Shown here: positions 15,517 to 22,052 of the stretch, piece after piece
Numbering within the stretch: position 1 is the stretch's first letter
Layout of the letters: each line of letters starts with the position of its first letter
IMG/VR virus record: IMGVR_UViG_3300041403_001141
Span: 1-24,626 of that record
Source of the DNA: a virus
DNA length: 24,626 nt
Strand: one strand, 5' to 3'
Position numbers and translations under genes: made by a program
Notes under the pieces: generated by a model
Told to the model about the DNA's origin: nothing
Databases searched by the model: none
The model's input: the letters and a program-made list of their open reading frames with translations, nothing else

Positions 15517-16338
15517 TCAATCCGTGCAGGTGCATGGCACCGAGTCGTCGTCGATGTTGGGGTCTTCAAATAGCCGACCCTGAACGCTGACCTGAGTGAG
15601 AAGCTGTCGATAGGTCGGCCGATCTAGCCTGAACGGCTTGCCAGTCCGCTCCTCGATCGCGGCCCACCACTCGAGGAGTTCTGGGTAGTCATCGGCTATG
15701 ACCTGCAGTCGGGCCGCAGATTTCAGGAAACAGCCACAGCAGTTGCCAAGCCATCGCGGGATCCCCAGACGCCATGACTGTGCCTCCCAGAAAGCCTCGA
15801 CCTCGACGAGTGAATCGCCAGCAAGATACATGGGGCAGACCGGAGTCTCTGCGGCATGATCACCACGGATTCGCTGTGCTCGCCGAGGTTCATCTGCTCG
15901 CAGACCAATCGCTGAATCCCACTCGTCCCACCCGATCGACTTGAGGTAGTGGTAGCCAGTTCGCATCTTCAGGTTGGAGGTGCAGACCCTGGCCACTGGT
16001 GTCGGCAGATACCCTTTCGCTTGCACCAACCGCTCGAACGGCTCGCCGTTTCTTGACGCGGCCTCAAAGTTGACGACCTCGAACTCCTGAGGCGCGACAT
16101 ATTCGAGCCACACGACCGGGATTGCCCACTCGTCCGACACCCGCTGCACGAACTTCAAGGTCTCCTCATGCTCGAGACCTGTGTTGCAGAACAACACGCG
16201 GGCGTCCTCTGGAAGTTTGCCGTCAAATGCGTCGACGATCTTTCGCAGCATGAACGCCGATGTCTCTCCGCCGGAGAACATGACTGCGAAAGGCGGCTTG
16301 ACCCGGTAGTGATTGCGACTTGTGTCATGCGTCGTCAT
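15517..16338 (-). CDS. PP-loop ATPase / PAPS-reductase-like enzyme
   Basis: 273 residues. I start it at the ATG at 16338, which has GGGAG seven bases upstream. The PP-loop SGGETS is at residues 22-27 and CNTGLEHEET at 51-60, typical of the PAPS reductase/adenine nucleotide alpha-hydrolase group. Cysteines at 119 (VCTSNLKMR), 168 (TPVCPMY), 200, 201 and 203 (NCCGC) could hold an iron-sulfur cluster, as in some tRNA- and DNA-modifying relatives. Phage copies are widespread, but their substrate is usually unknown. It directly follows a DNA methyltransferase and overlaps its end by 14 bases, so a role in nucleic-acid modification is a fair guess. Sulfur assimilation is an alternative. Confidence 0.8.
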   Translation of the reverse strand: MTTHDTSRNHYRVKPPFAVMFSGGETSAFMLRKIVDAFDGKLPEDARVLFCNTGLEHEETLKFVQRVSDEWAIPVVWLEYVAPQEFEVVNFEAASRNGEPFERLVQAKGYLPTPVARVCTSNLKMRTGYHYLKSIGWDEWDSAIGLRADEPRRAQRIRGDHAAETPVCPMYLAGDSLVEVEAFWEAQSWRLGIPRWLGNCCGCFLKSAARLQVIADDYPELLEWWAAIEERTGKPFRLDRPTYRQLLTQVSVQGRLFEDPNIDDDSVPCTCTD

Positions 16339-17671
16339 CGTGCAACTCCCACCAGAGTGATGCAAACGCAATGGCCGCCACGTCAGGAACGACCGCGTTC
16401 CCCAAGCACCTCAGCCGATCGACTCGGTCTGCGTGAGCATCGACCAGCCCGTCGGAAATCCCATCAGCTCCTCGACCCACGATGGGTTCAAGAGTCCGAG
16501 GGGACTCCCATCCGGCTTGTGGTTCGCCCGGCCCTGCCGGCCATCGGCGAACACGGCTCGAGGAAGAAGATCCACTCTCCCATTGGGGCCGCGACCCTCC
16601 CGCTCGAAAGACATCCCTGGCGAATCCTTCCAGTCCCTCGATGTCGCTGTCGGCCAATCCTTCTTGCGACTCTTCTTCCCCTTCTCGCGATCCGGGGTTC
16701 CCACCAGATCGGGATGGTTCGAGAGTCCCACGTTCCCGTAGTTCGGAGAGCACGGAATCTTCCCGCCCTCCGCTGCCGTCGGCGTCGGCCACTCCCTCAC
16801 CGCAGAAGTCAGATCGCTTCCACCGCTCGAGGTTCTCCCCAATTCCTGCTTCCTCGTTGCGGACTCCGGCCCCCCGCTCGGCGTCCTCGGCGTCGGCCAG
16901 TCCCTCCGAACCGCAACCCCGAGACTCTTTCCCGGCTTGCCCTTCGCTCTCCCTTCCTCGTAGTCCCTCACCCGCTGCTCGTAGTTCTCCACCGGCTCGT
17001 CGTGATTTCCCCGATCCGCATGGATCCCAGTCGGCGTCGGCCAGATCCTCACCGCATCCACCAATGTGGTCCCAGAGTGCGACACCCCCGTCGTCGTGGT
17101 GTGCCTCGCCGAACTCCGCGAGTCGCCGACCGTCGCTGTCGGCCACTGCAAGAATGAACCAACGCTTCCTTCGGTGTGGTGCGCCGACTTCGCTCGCTGT
17201 AAAGCATGCCGCCGTCGCTCTGTAACCCAGTCTTTCCAAGTCGCTGAGGACATGGTGGAGAACGGAGTGGTAGCCCGGCGACCGAGCGGTAGCGATTCCA
17301 TCGACGTTCTCGAAGAAACAGATTCGAGGTCGAACAACGCTGAGTCCTTCTCGGATGACAGGCCACAAGTGACGCGGGTCCTCAACGCCTTTGCGACTTC
17401 CGGCGTTTGAGAATGGCTGACACGGGAATCCTCCAGTGACGATGTCCACGCGAGATGCGTAGTCAGACCACGGGAATGAGTGAAGGTCCGGGTAGATAGG
17501 CGCCGGATCCAGCTCTCCCGCTTCCATCTTTTCAGCCAGGTTCGCGATGCAGAAGGCTTCCCTCTCCACCATAGCGATCGTGCGAATTCCTCTGACGCAA
17601 GCGCGGAGTCCGAGATCGATTCCCCCGATTCCTGCGCAAAGGGAAAGATGATGAACATGCGATTCCTCCAT
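16325..17671 (-). CDS. DNA (cytosine-5) methyltransferase
   Basis: 448 residues. The start shares one base with the previous stop (TGATG). It transfers methyl from SAM to C5 of cytosine. Motif I is LSLCAGIGGIDLGL (9-22), motif IV is GGFPCQPFSNAG with catalytic Cys84, motif VI is FFENVDG (119-125), motif VIII is HRRKRWFIL (166-174) and motif X is LGNAVVPDVA (423-432). Residues 176-400, the target-recognition region, are unusual. They are Gly/Glu/Arg-rich and low-complexity, with five VADSD/LADAD-like repeats (176, 210, 258, 294, 339). In the same stretch another minus frame is also open and looks more protein-like (see next entry). It may protect phage DNA or modify the host. Confidence 0.88.
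   Translation of the reverse strand: MEESHVHHLSLCAGIGGIDLGLRACVRGIRTIAMVEREAFCIANLAEKMEAGELDPAPIYPDLHSFPWSDYASRVDIVTGGFPCQPFSNAGSRKGVEDPRHLWPVIREGLSVVRPRICFFENVDGIATARSPGYHSVLHHVLSDLERLGYRATAACFTASEVGAPHRRKRWFILAVADSDGRRLAEFGEAHHDDGGVALWDHIGGCGEDLADADWDPCGSGKSRRAGGELRAAGEGLRGRESEGQAGKESRGCGSEGLADAEDAERGAGVRNEEAGIGENLERWKRSDFCGEGVADADGSGGREDSVLSELRERGTLEPSRSGGNPGSREGEEESQEGLADSDIEGLEGFARDVFRAGGSRPQWESGSSSSSRVRRWPAGPGEPQAGWESPRTLEPIVGRGADGISDGLVDAHADRVDRLRCLGNAVVPDVAAIAFASLWWELHDDDA
16411..17151 (-). CDS. Overlapping same-strand frame with WPTPT repeats (methyltransferase C-terminal-like)
   Basis: This frame is open from 17658 to 16411. I mark only the part that looks like protein, from a possible TTG at 17151. 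It reads WPTAT, WPTPT, WPTPR, WPTPT, WPTAT at roughly even spacing. These are the frame-shifted readings of the VADSD/LADAD repeats. It also contains GKPGKSLGVAVR and ends LNPSWVEELMGFPTGWSM. I recognise that ending from many phage cytosine-methyltransferase C-termini ('LNP.WVEWLMG.P.GWT'). In a stretch of about 110 codons that I counted, roughly three quarters end in G or C. In the 448-residue frame the third positions there are about half G/C. It could be an internal gene, a frameshift product or a fossil of an earlier frame. No convincing start site is visible. Confidence 0.4.
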   Translation of the reverse strand: MQWPTATVGDSRSSARHTTTTGVSHSGTTLVDAVRIWPTPTGIHADRGNHDEPVENYEQRVRDYEEGRAKGKPGKSLGVAVRRDWPTPRTPSGGPESATRKQELGRTSSGGSDLTSAVREWPTPTAAEGGKIPCSPNYGNVGLSNHPDLVGTPDREKGKKSRKKDWPTATSRDWKDSPGMSFEREGRGPNGRVDLLPRAVFADGRQGRANHKPDGSPLGLLNPSWVEELMGFPTGWSMLTQTESIG

Positions 17672-17850
17672 CAGAACCCCCGCTTGTTGGGGTCTTCTTT
17701 CTCGGTCTTCGTTGGCAACGGAGGCGGGGGGTTGCGACGCATGAAGTCCTCGACGGCGCCGGGGCCGAGCGCCTCAGCCGCACCGAGTTCCTCCATCCAG
17801 CAGCAGTAGTCGCTCCGCATGAGTTGATCCTTCGCTGGGTCGTAGCTCAC
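17671..17850 (-). CDS. Small hypothetical protein, GTG start
   Basis: 59 residues from a GTG at 17850 that overlaps the RecT-like stop as GTGA, with GAGGAG about eight bases upstream. It reads MSYDPAKDQLMRSDYCCWME and then ends in a proline- and lysine-rich tail (RRNPPPPLPTKTEKEDPNKR). It is tightly coupled to both neighbours. I recognise no family. A later ATG (17820) is possible but has no such coupling. Confidence 0.6.
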   Translation of the reverse strand: MSYDPAKDQLMRSDYCCWMEELGAAEALGPGAVEDFMRRNPPPPLPTKTEKEDPNKRGF

Positions 17851-18827
17851 CAGGAATGCTCCTCGTTGCTGCGATCTTCGACAAACGCGGCCTTGACCGA
17901 CTCGATGTCTTGGAACACTTTGTTGCCGATCTTCTTCGGGAGCCATTTCAAATGGACTTCGGCGTCGGCAGCCGCAGCATCCTTGCACTGCGTTGCGATC
18001 GTCTTGCTGAAAGTCTCGAATGTTTGACCATCGGTTGAGTGAACGAGGTACTTGGTCTTCGTGCCCCGCTTCACAGGCTCAACATCCATCACCTGAATCT
18101 TCGAGTACTGCTCGTCCTGCTCGGACTCGCCGGCGTTCATCGTCTGATCAGCGGGAAGATTCTTCTTCTCAGGCAACGCCTTCGGCGCCGGTCTCGCGGG
18201 CGGCTCCGGCTCGGGCTCAGGCCAAACCACAGGCGCGGGGGCATTGCTGCCCCCACGCCCGCGGGACGAAAGAGATTCAACCTGGCCCCGAACCGGCTCA
18301 TCGGGGATCTCAGACTCGCCGTGCTCCTGAACGTACACGGGAGCGGCCGAGGCACCGAGAGCGTCGGGACAATGCTCACGATAGCCGTTCGAGATGCACC
18401 GTGCAAACAACATGCTCTTCGGGTACTTCCTCCAATTGTCCCCGCCAAGCCCGGCCCGCTTGGCGTCCTCGATCGTGAAGACCGAGGTGCCGATCTTGAA
18501 CGGAACGCCGTTCTCGTCCCGCATGCTCAGGTCGTAGAAAGTGATGCGGCACTCCGTCTCGGTGGTGACCGCGCGGTAGTCGTACTTCCCGCTCCGCTTG
18601 ATCGCGGCGGCCATCGTGTTGGCGGCGAGCACCGCCTTCCCCTTGATGAGGTGGAGTCCGTTCATCGAGTCGTAAGGGGTAAGGCCGAGGCCGTGCCCGA
18701 CGACCAACTTCGCAGCACACTGAGCGGCGTCGCGTGCGTCGGGGAACATCCCGGACTTCGCGAACACGTCAGCGATTCGGAAGAGGTCGAGGTCGGCGCC
18801 GGTGGGCGAAGTGATTGCGTTGTTCAT
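17847..18827 (-). CDS. RecT-like single-strand annealing protein
   Basis: 326 residues from the ATG at 18827, which overlaps the preceding stop as ATGA. The open frame extends far upstream but is a shadow of the integrase there. The recognisable core is residues 35-160: AAKLVVGHGLGLTPYDSMNG, LIKGKAVLAANTMAAAIKRS, GKYDYRAV, then NWRKYPKSMLFARCISNGYR and CPDAL. These are typical of RecT-family phage recombinases. A Pro/Glu-rich linker (about 195-225) leads to a C-terminal domain (about 245-318). RecT proteins anneal single strands and work with a 5' exonuclease. No RecE-type exonuclease is next to it. Confidence 0.82.
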   Translation of the reverse strand: MNNAITSPTGADLDLFRIADVFAKSGMFPDARDAAQCAAKLVVGHGLGLTPYDSMNGLHLIKGKAVLAANTMAAAIKRSGKYDYRAVTTETECRITFYDLSMRDENGVPFKIGTSVFTIEDAKRAGLGGDNWRKYPKSMLFARCISNGYREHCPDALGASAAPVYVQEHGESEIPDEPVRGQVESLSSRGRGGSNAPAPVVWPEPEPEPPARPAPKALPEKKNLPADQTMNAGESEQDEQYSKIQVMDVEPVKRGTKTKYLVHSTDGQTFETFSKTIATQCKDAAAADAEVHLKWLPKKIGNKVFQDIESVKAAFVEDRSNEEHSW

Positions 18828-18958
18828 GACTGCCTTTCGTGGTAACGGCGGGCGGTGTCGCCCTGCCCGAGAATTACAAGAGGGGTCCGCCGGTCCTCCG
18901 CCGACATGCGACGGAGTCCGAGGGCCAGACGAGAGAGGAACAGAATCAGGCGGTGCAT
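18824..18958 (-). CDS. Tiny ORF linking integrase and RecT-like genes
   Basis: 44 residues. GGAGG lies ten bases before the ATG at 18958. The start is inside the last codons of the integrase, and the stop overlaps the RecT ATG as ATGA. It reads MHRLILFLSRLALGLRRMSA, a short amphipathic/hydrophobic basic helix, then a polar tail. The coupling at both ends favours real translation, at least as a leader for the RecT-like gene. No family is recognised. Confidence 0.5.
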   Translation of the reverse strand: MHRLILFLSRLALGLRRMSAEDRRTPLVILGQGDTARRYHERQS

Positions 18959-19959
18959 CGGTAGTAGTCCTCCGACACGGTGAGGTAGTGATCTCGAGCA
19001 ACTTGCTCGGAATGACCGATCCAGGCACATGCAACGTGGGCCGGGAATTGCTGGTGCCACAGGGTGTCGCGAGTCTTCCGCAGGTCCTGCATCGTGAACG
19101 CCTCAACGCGGGTGCGACCGCAGGCGGCGGCGAGAATGCGATGAACCTGTCCCGCCTTTCCTGCCTCGAGCACACCGCACACCGTGAGGTGTCGAGGTGC
19201 CCACCGCTCGAGGCAGGAGGCGAGACCTGGCTCGACCCGGACGACCCGCAGCCGCTGCTTCGTGGTGCGGACGCCCGACCGAGGTTCAACCGTCAAACGT
19301 GCGTCGCTCAGGTGATCCCAGCGGAGGTGGACCGCTTCGCTGGTCCGCAGGCCGGCGTACCAACCGAGCATGATCAGCCGCTCGGCAAGAGGGCAGGCTG
19401 CAGCCACGGCGTTCGCCTCCCCGAGTGAGACCAGCCGACGGTTCCACTGCTCAATCCGGGGGGCCGTGCCGACCAGATGATCGAACGGGTTGGTTCCAGC
19501 CCGCTCCTCTGCAATCGCATGTCGAATGATCACCTTGGCAATTCGGCAATGCTTACAGACCGTTGATTCGCCGAGGCCGCGGTCGGCGGCGAGCCACGCC
19601 CGCCAGTCGGTCGCGAGGCCTCGAGGAATTTCGTCGATTCGCGGGTTGGCGGGGAAGAAGAGGCGGAGCAGATCCGCCGTCCGACGGTGGGCCTTCATGG
19701 TTGCGGGGTCGAGGGCGGTCGATCGCACCTCAAGGTAGCGGACGAGCCAGTCATGAAGGCAAGCTCGAGCGGAGTGCCGGAGTCCGGGCTGGATTCCGTG
19801 CTCGATGGCGATCCGTTGGACCTCCGCCTCCGCCTGCCGGCGGGTGAGATCACGCTTGCGTCCGATGGATCGGCGGCGGCGACGCCCGCTCCCGTCGGTC
19901 CACGAGGCTTGCCAGTACGCACCGTTGGAGTTCAGTCGGTAGGTGGGGGCAGGGGTCAT
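18946..19959 (-). CDS. Tyrosine-family site-specific integrase
   Basis: 337 residues. The start overlaps the previous stop as ATGA. Residues 1-60 form an arm-binding-like basic domain (GSGRRRRRSIGRKRDLTRRQ). Residues 65-165 are the core-binding domain. Residues 180-337 are catalytic, with Arg205 (YAGLRTSEAVHLRW), Lys234 (TTKQRLR), Arg294 (QDLRKTRDT), His316 (WIGHS) and nucleophile Tyr325 (ARDHYLTV). The first residue of the usual H..R box is Gln291 instead of His. It would integrate the phage into the host chromosome, making this a temperate element. No attP could be placed next to it. Confidence 0.9.
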   Translation of the reverse strand: MTPAPTYRLNSNGAYWQASWTDGSGRRRRRSIGRKRDLTRRQAEAEVQRIAIEHGIQPGLRHSARACLHDWLVRYLEVRSTALDPATMKAHRRTADLLRLFFPANPRIDEIPRGLATDWRAWLAADRGLGESTVCKHCRIAKVIIRHAIAEERAGTNPFDHLVGTAPRIEQWNRRLVSLGEANAVAAACPLAERLIMLGWYAGLRTSEAVHLRWDHLSDARLTVEPRSGVRTTKQRLRVVRVEPGLASCLERWAPRHLTVCGVLEAGKAGQVHRILAAACGRTRVEAFTMQDLRKTRDTLWHQQFPAHVACAWIGHSEQVARDHYLTVSEDYYRCTA

Positions 19960-20204
19960 CGATCGACCTCCATGCTCTGGTCTGTAGTGTCCATGGTCCG
20001 CCGGGTGAGCGCCTCGGCGGGGACGGTGTCGGCGTGACGTCGGGCGAGTGCCTCGGTCAGTGCCACATGAATCGCAGCGTACATCGGCACGCGGAGTCCC
20101 GCAACCGATGAGTCTTCTTGGAGTTTTGCGGCGAGTTTCCGGGCCAGGCCCAGCACGGGCGAGGATCGGGGGACGTGGAATGCGGTGTACTTTGAGTCTG
20201 CCAT
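19956..20204 (-). CDS. Small protein upstream of integrase, possible ribbon-helix-helix
   Basis: 82 residues from the ATG at 20204, with GAGGA five bases upstream. The longer frame runs through the hairpin region and is not coding. The layout is a short strand-like start (YTAFHVPRS), a helix (VLGLARKLAAKLQEDS), then VPMYAAIHVALTEALARRHA. This could be a ribbon-helix-helix DNA-binding fold, but no signature residue confirms it. It is coupled to the integrase by ATGA, so an excisionase or regulator role is plausible. The C-terminus is Thr/Met/Asp-rich. Confidence 0.6.
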   Translation of the reverse strand: MADSKYTAFHVPRSSPVLGLARKLAAKLQEDSSVAGLRVPMYAAIHVALTEALARRHADTVPAEALTRRTMDTTDQSMEVDR

Positions 20205-20263
20205 TGATTCCTCGAGGGTTGGGGGGTAAAGTCTTCTCTGGTCTGCTTTGGTAGGTGGGCCTC

Positions 20264-20297
20264 GACGACCCCCGGCGTGAGCGCGCCGGGGGTCGTC
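20264..20297 (-). repeat. Perfect 14-bp hairpin upstream of the integrase operon
   Basis: The arms GACGACCCCCGGCG and CGCCGGGGGTCGTC pair perfectly over 14 bases around a six-base loop. The hairpin sits just after the stop at 20303 and about 60 bases before the next start. No T-run follows on the minus strand, so it is not a textbook intrinsic terminator. It could be an RNase III site, a factor-dependent terminator or an attenuation element between the small-gene block and the integrase block. A variant of the early leader motif (CCCACCTACC) follows immediately. Confidence 0.6.
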
Positions 20298-20302
20298 ATG
20301 TT

Positions 20303-20716
20303 TCACGGAAGGACGGCGGTGCTCACGTTGCCTGTTCCAGGCTTCGACAACATCGTGAGCTTGACCACCACATAGGTCCGACGGGCAGGATCGACCTCGA
20401 TCTGCACCCCATATTCGGCAAGCTGTTCAGCCTCGGCCAGGTCGGCCTCGCTCGCTGCCTCGTTCCGTGCGGCGGCGGCGGCTCGAGCTTCTTTGAGGTT
20501 GGCGAACCTATCGATGTGAGCAGCGTGGTCGGCGGCGAGACGGACTCTGAAGCTTCGGGGGGCTTTGTTCGACTGCATCCGTTCCCTCAGCCCAGCCCGG
20601 CTGATGACGCCGTAGAGGCGGGGTCGGTTCTCTGTCGAGGCGTACGCCCGCACCCTGAACAGCTCGTGAGAGAATCCGGGAATGGTGGCGGTGTAGGTGT
20701 GCTGATCTCTTGGCAT
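20303..20716 (-). CDS. Hypothetical protein
   Basis: 137 residues. The ATG at 20716 lies nine bases after the preceding stop, and its leader has GAGG but not the shared early motif. The N-terminus (TYTATIPGFSHELFRVRAYA) is beta-like. The middle is a helical Ala/Glu-rich stretch (ANLKEARAAAAARNEAASEA), and the C-terminus returns to strands (RRTYVVVKLTML). No family is recognised. It ends the small-gene block ahead of a strong hairpin. Confidence 0.65.
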   Translation of the reverse strand: MPRDQHTYTATIPGFSHELFRVRAYASTENRPRLYGVISRAGLRERMQSNKAPRSFRVRLAADHAAHIDRFANLKEARAAAAARNEAASEADLAEAEQLAEYGVQIEVDPARRTYVVVKLTMLSKPGTGNVSTAVLP

Positions 20717-20725
20717 GGGGAAGCC

Positions 20726-21127
20726 TCAGGCGACAACGTCGATGGCATGGGGGATCCGCGTCGGCAGGCCGTAGCGGGCGAAGCCTCGGGCGATCTCACG
20801 GGTGGCGGTATTGACCTTCGCCTCGCATCGACTGCGGTGTGACTCGATGTACCGCTTCGCATCACGTCCATTGATGGTGCGGCCGAGGATGCCAGCGAGG
20901 GTGAGGTAGTCGCCACGGTCGACGACGGTCAGCCCCCAAGCGTCAGCGAAACGGTGCAGGTGGGTGACAGCGACGGGGTCGAACGTGGGGACGGCGAGGG
21001 TGGAACACCGCTCGAGGTTTGGAAGGTTGAGCAGGTAGTCGCAGGACTCGATCGCGAGGCGGGCGGCGTCGCGGCGGAGGATGTTCTCCTGCTGGCGGGC
21101 AGTGTGGAAGTCGGATGCGTGTGGCAT
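20726..21127 (-). CDS. Hypothetical protein
   Basis: 133 residues from the ATG at 21127. The longer open frame includes low-complexity shadow. Its leader holds ACCACCT with an altered order relative to the shared early leader. The sequence reads HTARQQENILRRDAARLAIE, then LLNLPNLERCSTLAVPTFDP and RYIESHRSRCEAKVNTATRE. It is helical and soluble with no membrane segment. I recognise no domain. Confidence 0.65.
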   Translation of the reverse strand: MPHASDFHTARQQENILRRDAARLAIESCDYLLNLPNLERCSTLAVPTFDPVAVTHLHRFADAWGLTVVDRGDYLTLAGILGRTINGRDAKRYIESHRSRCEAKVNTATREIARGFARYGLPTRIPHAIDVVA

Positions 21128-21155
21128 GGCAGGTGGTTCCGGGTGGGGTGAGGTT

Positions 21156-21193
21156 GGGGGGACGGGGCGGTGGATTGATAACCCCGCCCCCCC
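21156..21193 (-). terminator. G/C-run hairpin after a small early gene
   Basis: On the minus strand GGGGGGGCGGGG pairs with CCCCGTCCCCCC over 12 bases, with one G-U pair, around a loop of about 14 bases. The G-U pair exists only on the minus transcript. It starts five bases after the stop at 21199. There is no T-run, so it may slow or process the transcript rather than end it. Confidence 0.45.
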
Positions 21194-21198
21194 GTGGG

Positions 21199-21726
21199 TC
21201 AGCGGCTGAGGATCGCGAGGTAGTCGTGGCCGGTCTTTTTGACACCGTCGCCGCGGCGGGCGGCCTCTTCGGCCTGAAGGATCCGCCACGCCGCGGCGTG
21301 GAGCGCCGCGAAAATCGCGGTGGCCCGGAAGTCATAGGTGTCCGAGTTGTACATGAATCCGGCACCGAGGCACCAGTCGCCAAGCGCCTGCTTCGCCTGG
21401 AGCAGTGAGAGATCATCGCCGGCCCGGTATCGGTCCGGGTTCAGAAATTCGTCGGCCAGGTCGCCGCCGTCGCCGTAGCGGTCGAAGTGTGCCGCGGCAT
21501 TCACTTCGTCGAGGCAGGCGGCGACGAACTGGTGCGCCTTTGCGTAGGTCGGCGGGGTCGCCTGATCAATGCCCAGTGTGCGGGCTTGCTCAGGGAACGC
21601 GGCGAGCAGTTGCGTGATGATCCGCAGCCGCTGGTGCCCCTTGTCACTTGGGGAGGCGAACTTATCCCAGAGGATGGCGGCTGCGACGATGCGGATTTCT
21701 TTTGGGCTGTATCGAATGATGCTCAT
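21199..21726 (-). CDS. Hypothetical early protein
   Basis: 175 residues. The ATG at 21726 is preceded by the shared leader ACCACCTACCGGAGTC. Residues 1-60 include YSPKEIRIVAAAILWDKFAS. Later come FVAACLDEVNAAAHFDRYGD, LSLLQAKQALGDWCLGAGFM and AALHAAAWRILQAEEAARRG. It is an all-alpha-looking soluble protein. The function is unknown. Confidence 0.7.
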   Translation of the reverse strand: MSIIRYSPKEIRIVAAAILWDKFASPSDKGHQRLRIITQLLAAFPEQARTLGIDQATPPTYAKAHQFVAACLDEVNAAAHFDRYGDGGDLADEFLNPDRYRAGDDLSLLQAKQALGDWCLGAGFMYNSDTYDFRATAIFAALHAAAWRILQAEEAARRGDGVKKTGHDYLAILSR

Positions 21727-21734
21727 GGTCGGGA

Positions 21735-21750
21735 CTCCGGTAGGTGGTCA
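21735..21750 (-). promoter_or_regulatory. Shared early leader, copy before the 175-aa gene
   Basis: The minus strand reads TGACCACCTACCGGAG, where TGA is the stop of the upstream gene and GGAG is the ribosome site eight bases before the ATG. It is the cleanest copy of a motif found before six early genes. The match extends well beyond the ribosome site. Confidence 0.7.
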
Positions 21751-22026
21751 GGCGGTGAGGTGGTCATAGAGGGATGAGGTGGTCCAAGACTCGGCGTCCG
21801 CGGGCACGCGGTCAGCCGTGGCGAGTCCGCGGTTCAGGAGTCGCACCATCCACGCGGCACGGTTGCGGGCGGACTCGTAGCCCATGCAGAAGTCGCCGGT
21901 CAGCGTGCAGAGCACGCGGTCGCGGTCGCGGACCTCGAGGATCTCGGCGGGCAGGCGGCGTCCGGTGGTGGCGCATCGCCAGCCGGAGGGCTTGTCAGTG
22001 GTCTGGGTTCGGTAGGTGAATCGCAC
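21748..22026 (-). CDS. Hypothetical early protein, GTG start
   Basis: 92 residues from a GTG at 22026, chosen because the shared leader with GGAG lies just upstream. It reads MRFTYRTQTTDKPSGWRCAT, then LEVRDRDRVLCTLTGDFCMG and ESARNRAAWMVRLLNRGLAT. The first half is beta-like and the second helical, with three cysteines that show no zinc-site spacing. Function is unknown. Confidence 0.65.
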   Translation of the reverse strand: MRFTYRTQTTDKPSGWRCATTGRRLPAEILEVRDRDRVLCTLTGDFCMGYESARNRAAWMVRLLNRGLATADRVPADAESWTTSSLYDHLTA

Positions 22027-22033
22027 GGGTGGT

Positions 22034-22052
22034 CTCCGGTAGGTGGTGGTCA
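22034..22052 (-). promoter_or_regulatory. Shared early leader, copy before the 92-aa gene
   Basis: The minus strand reads TGACCACCACCTACCGGAG, with an extra ACC compared with the 21735 copy. The TGA is the stop of the 52-aa membrane ORF. Confidence 0.65.

Noticed and set aside
16168-17225. Two long plus-strand ORFs over the methyltransferase and PP-loop genes
   Set aside because: Pro/Arg/Ser-rich antisense sequence without domains. The interesting second frame is on the minus strand instead.
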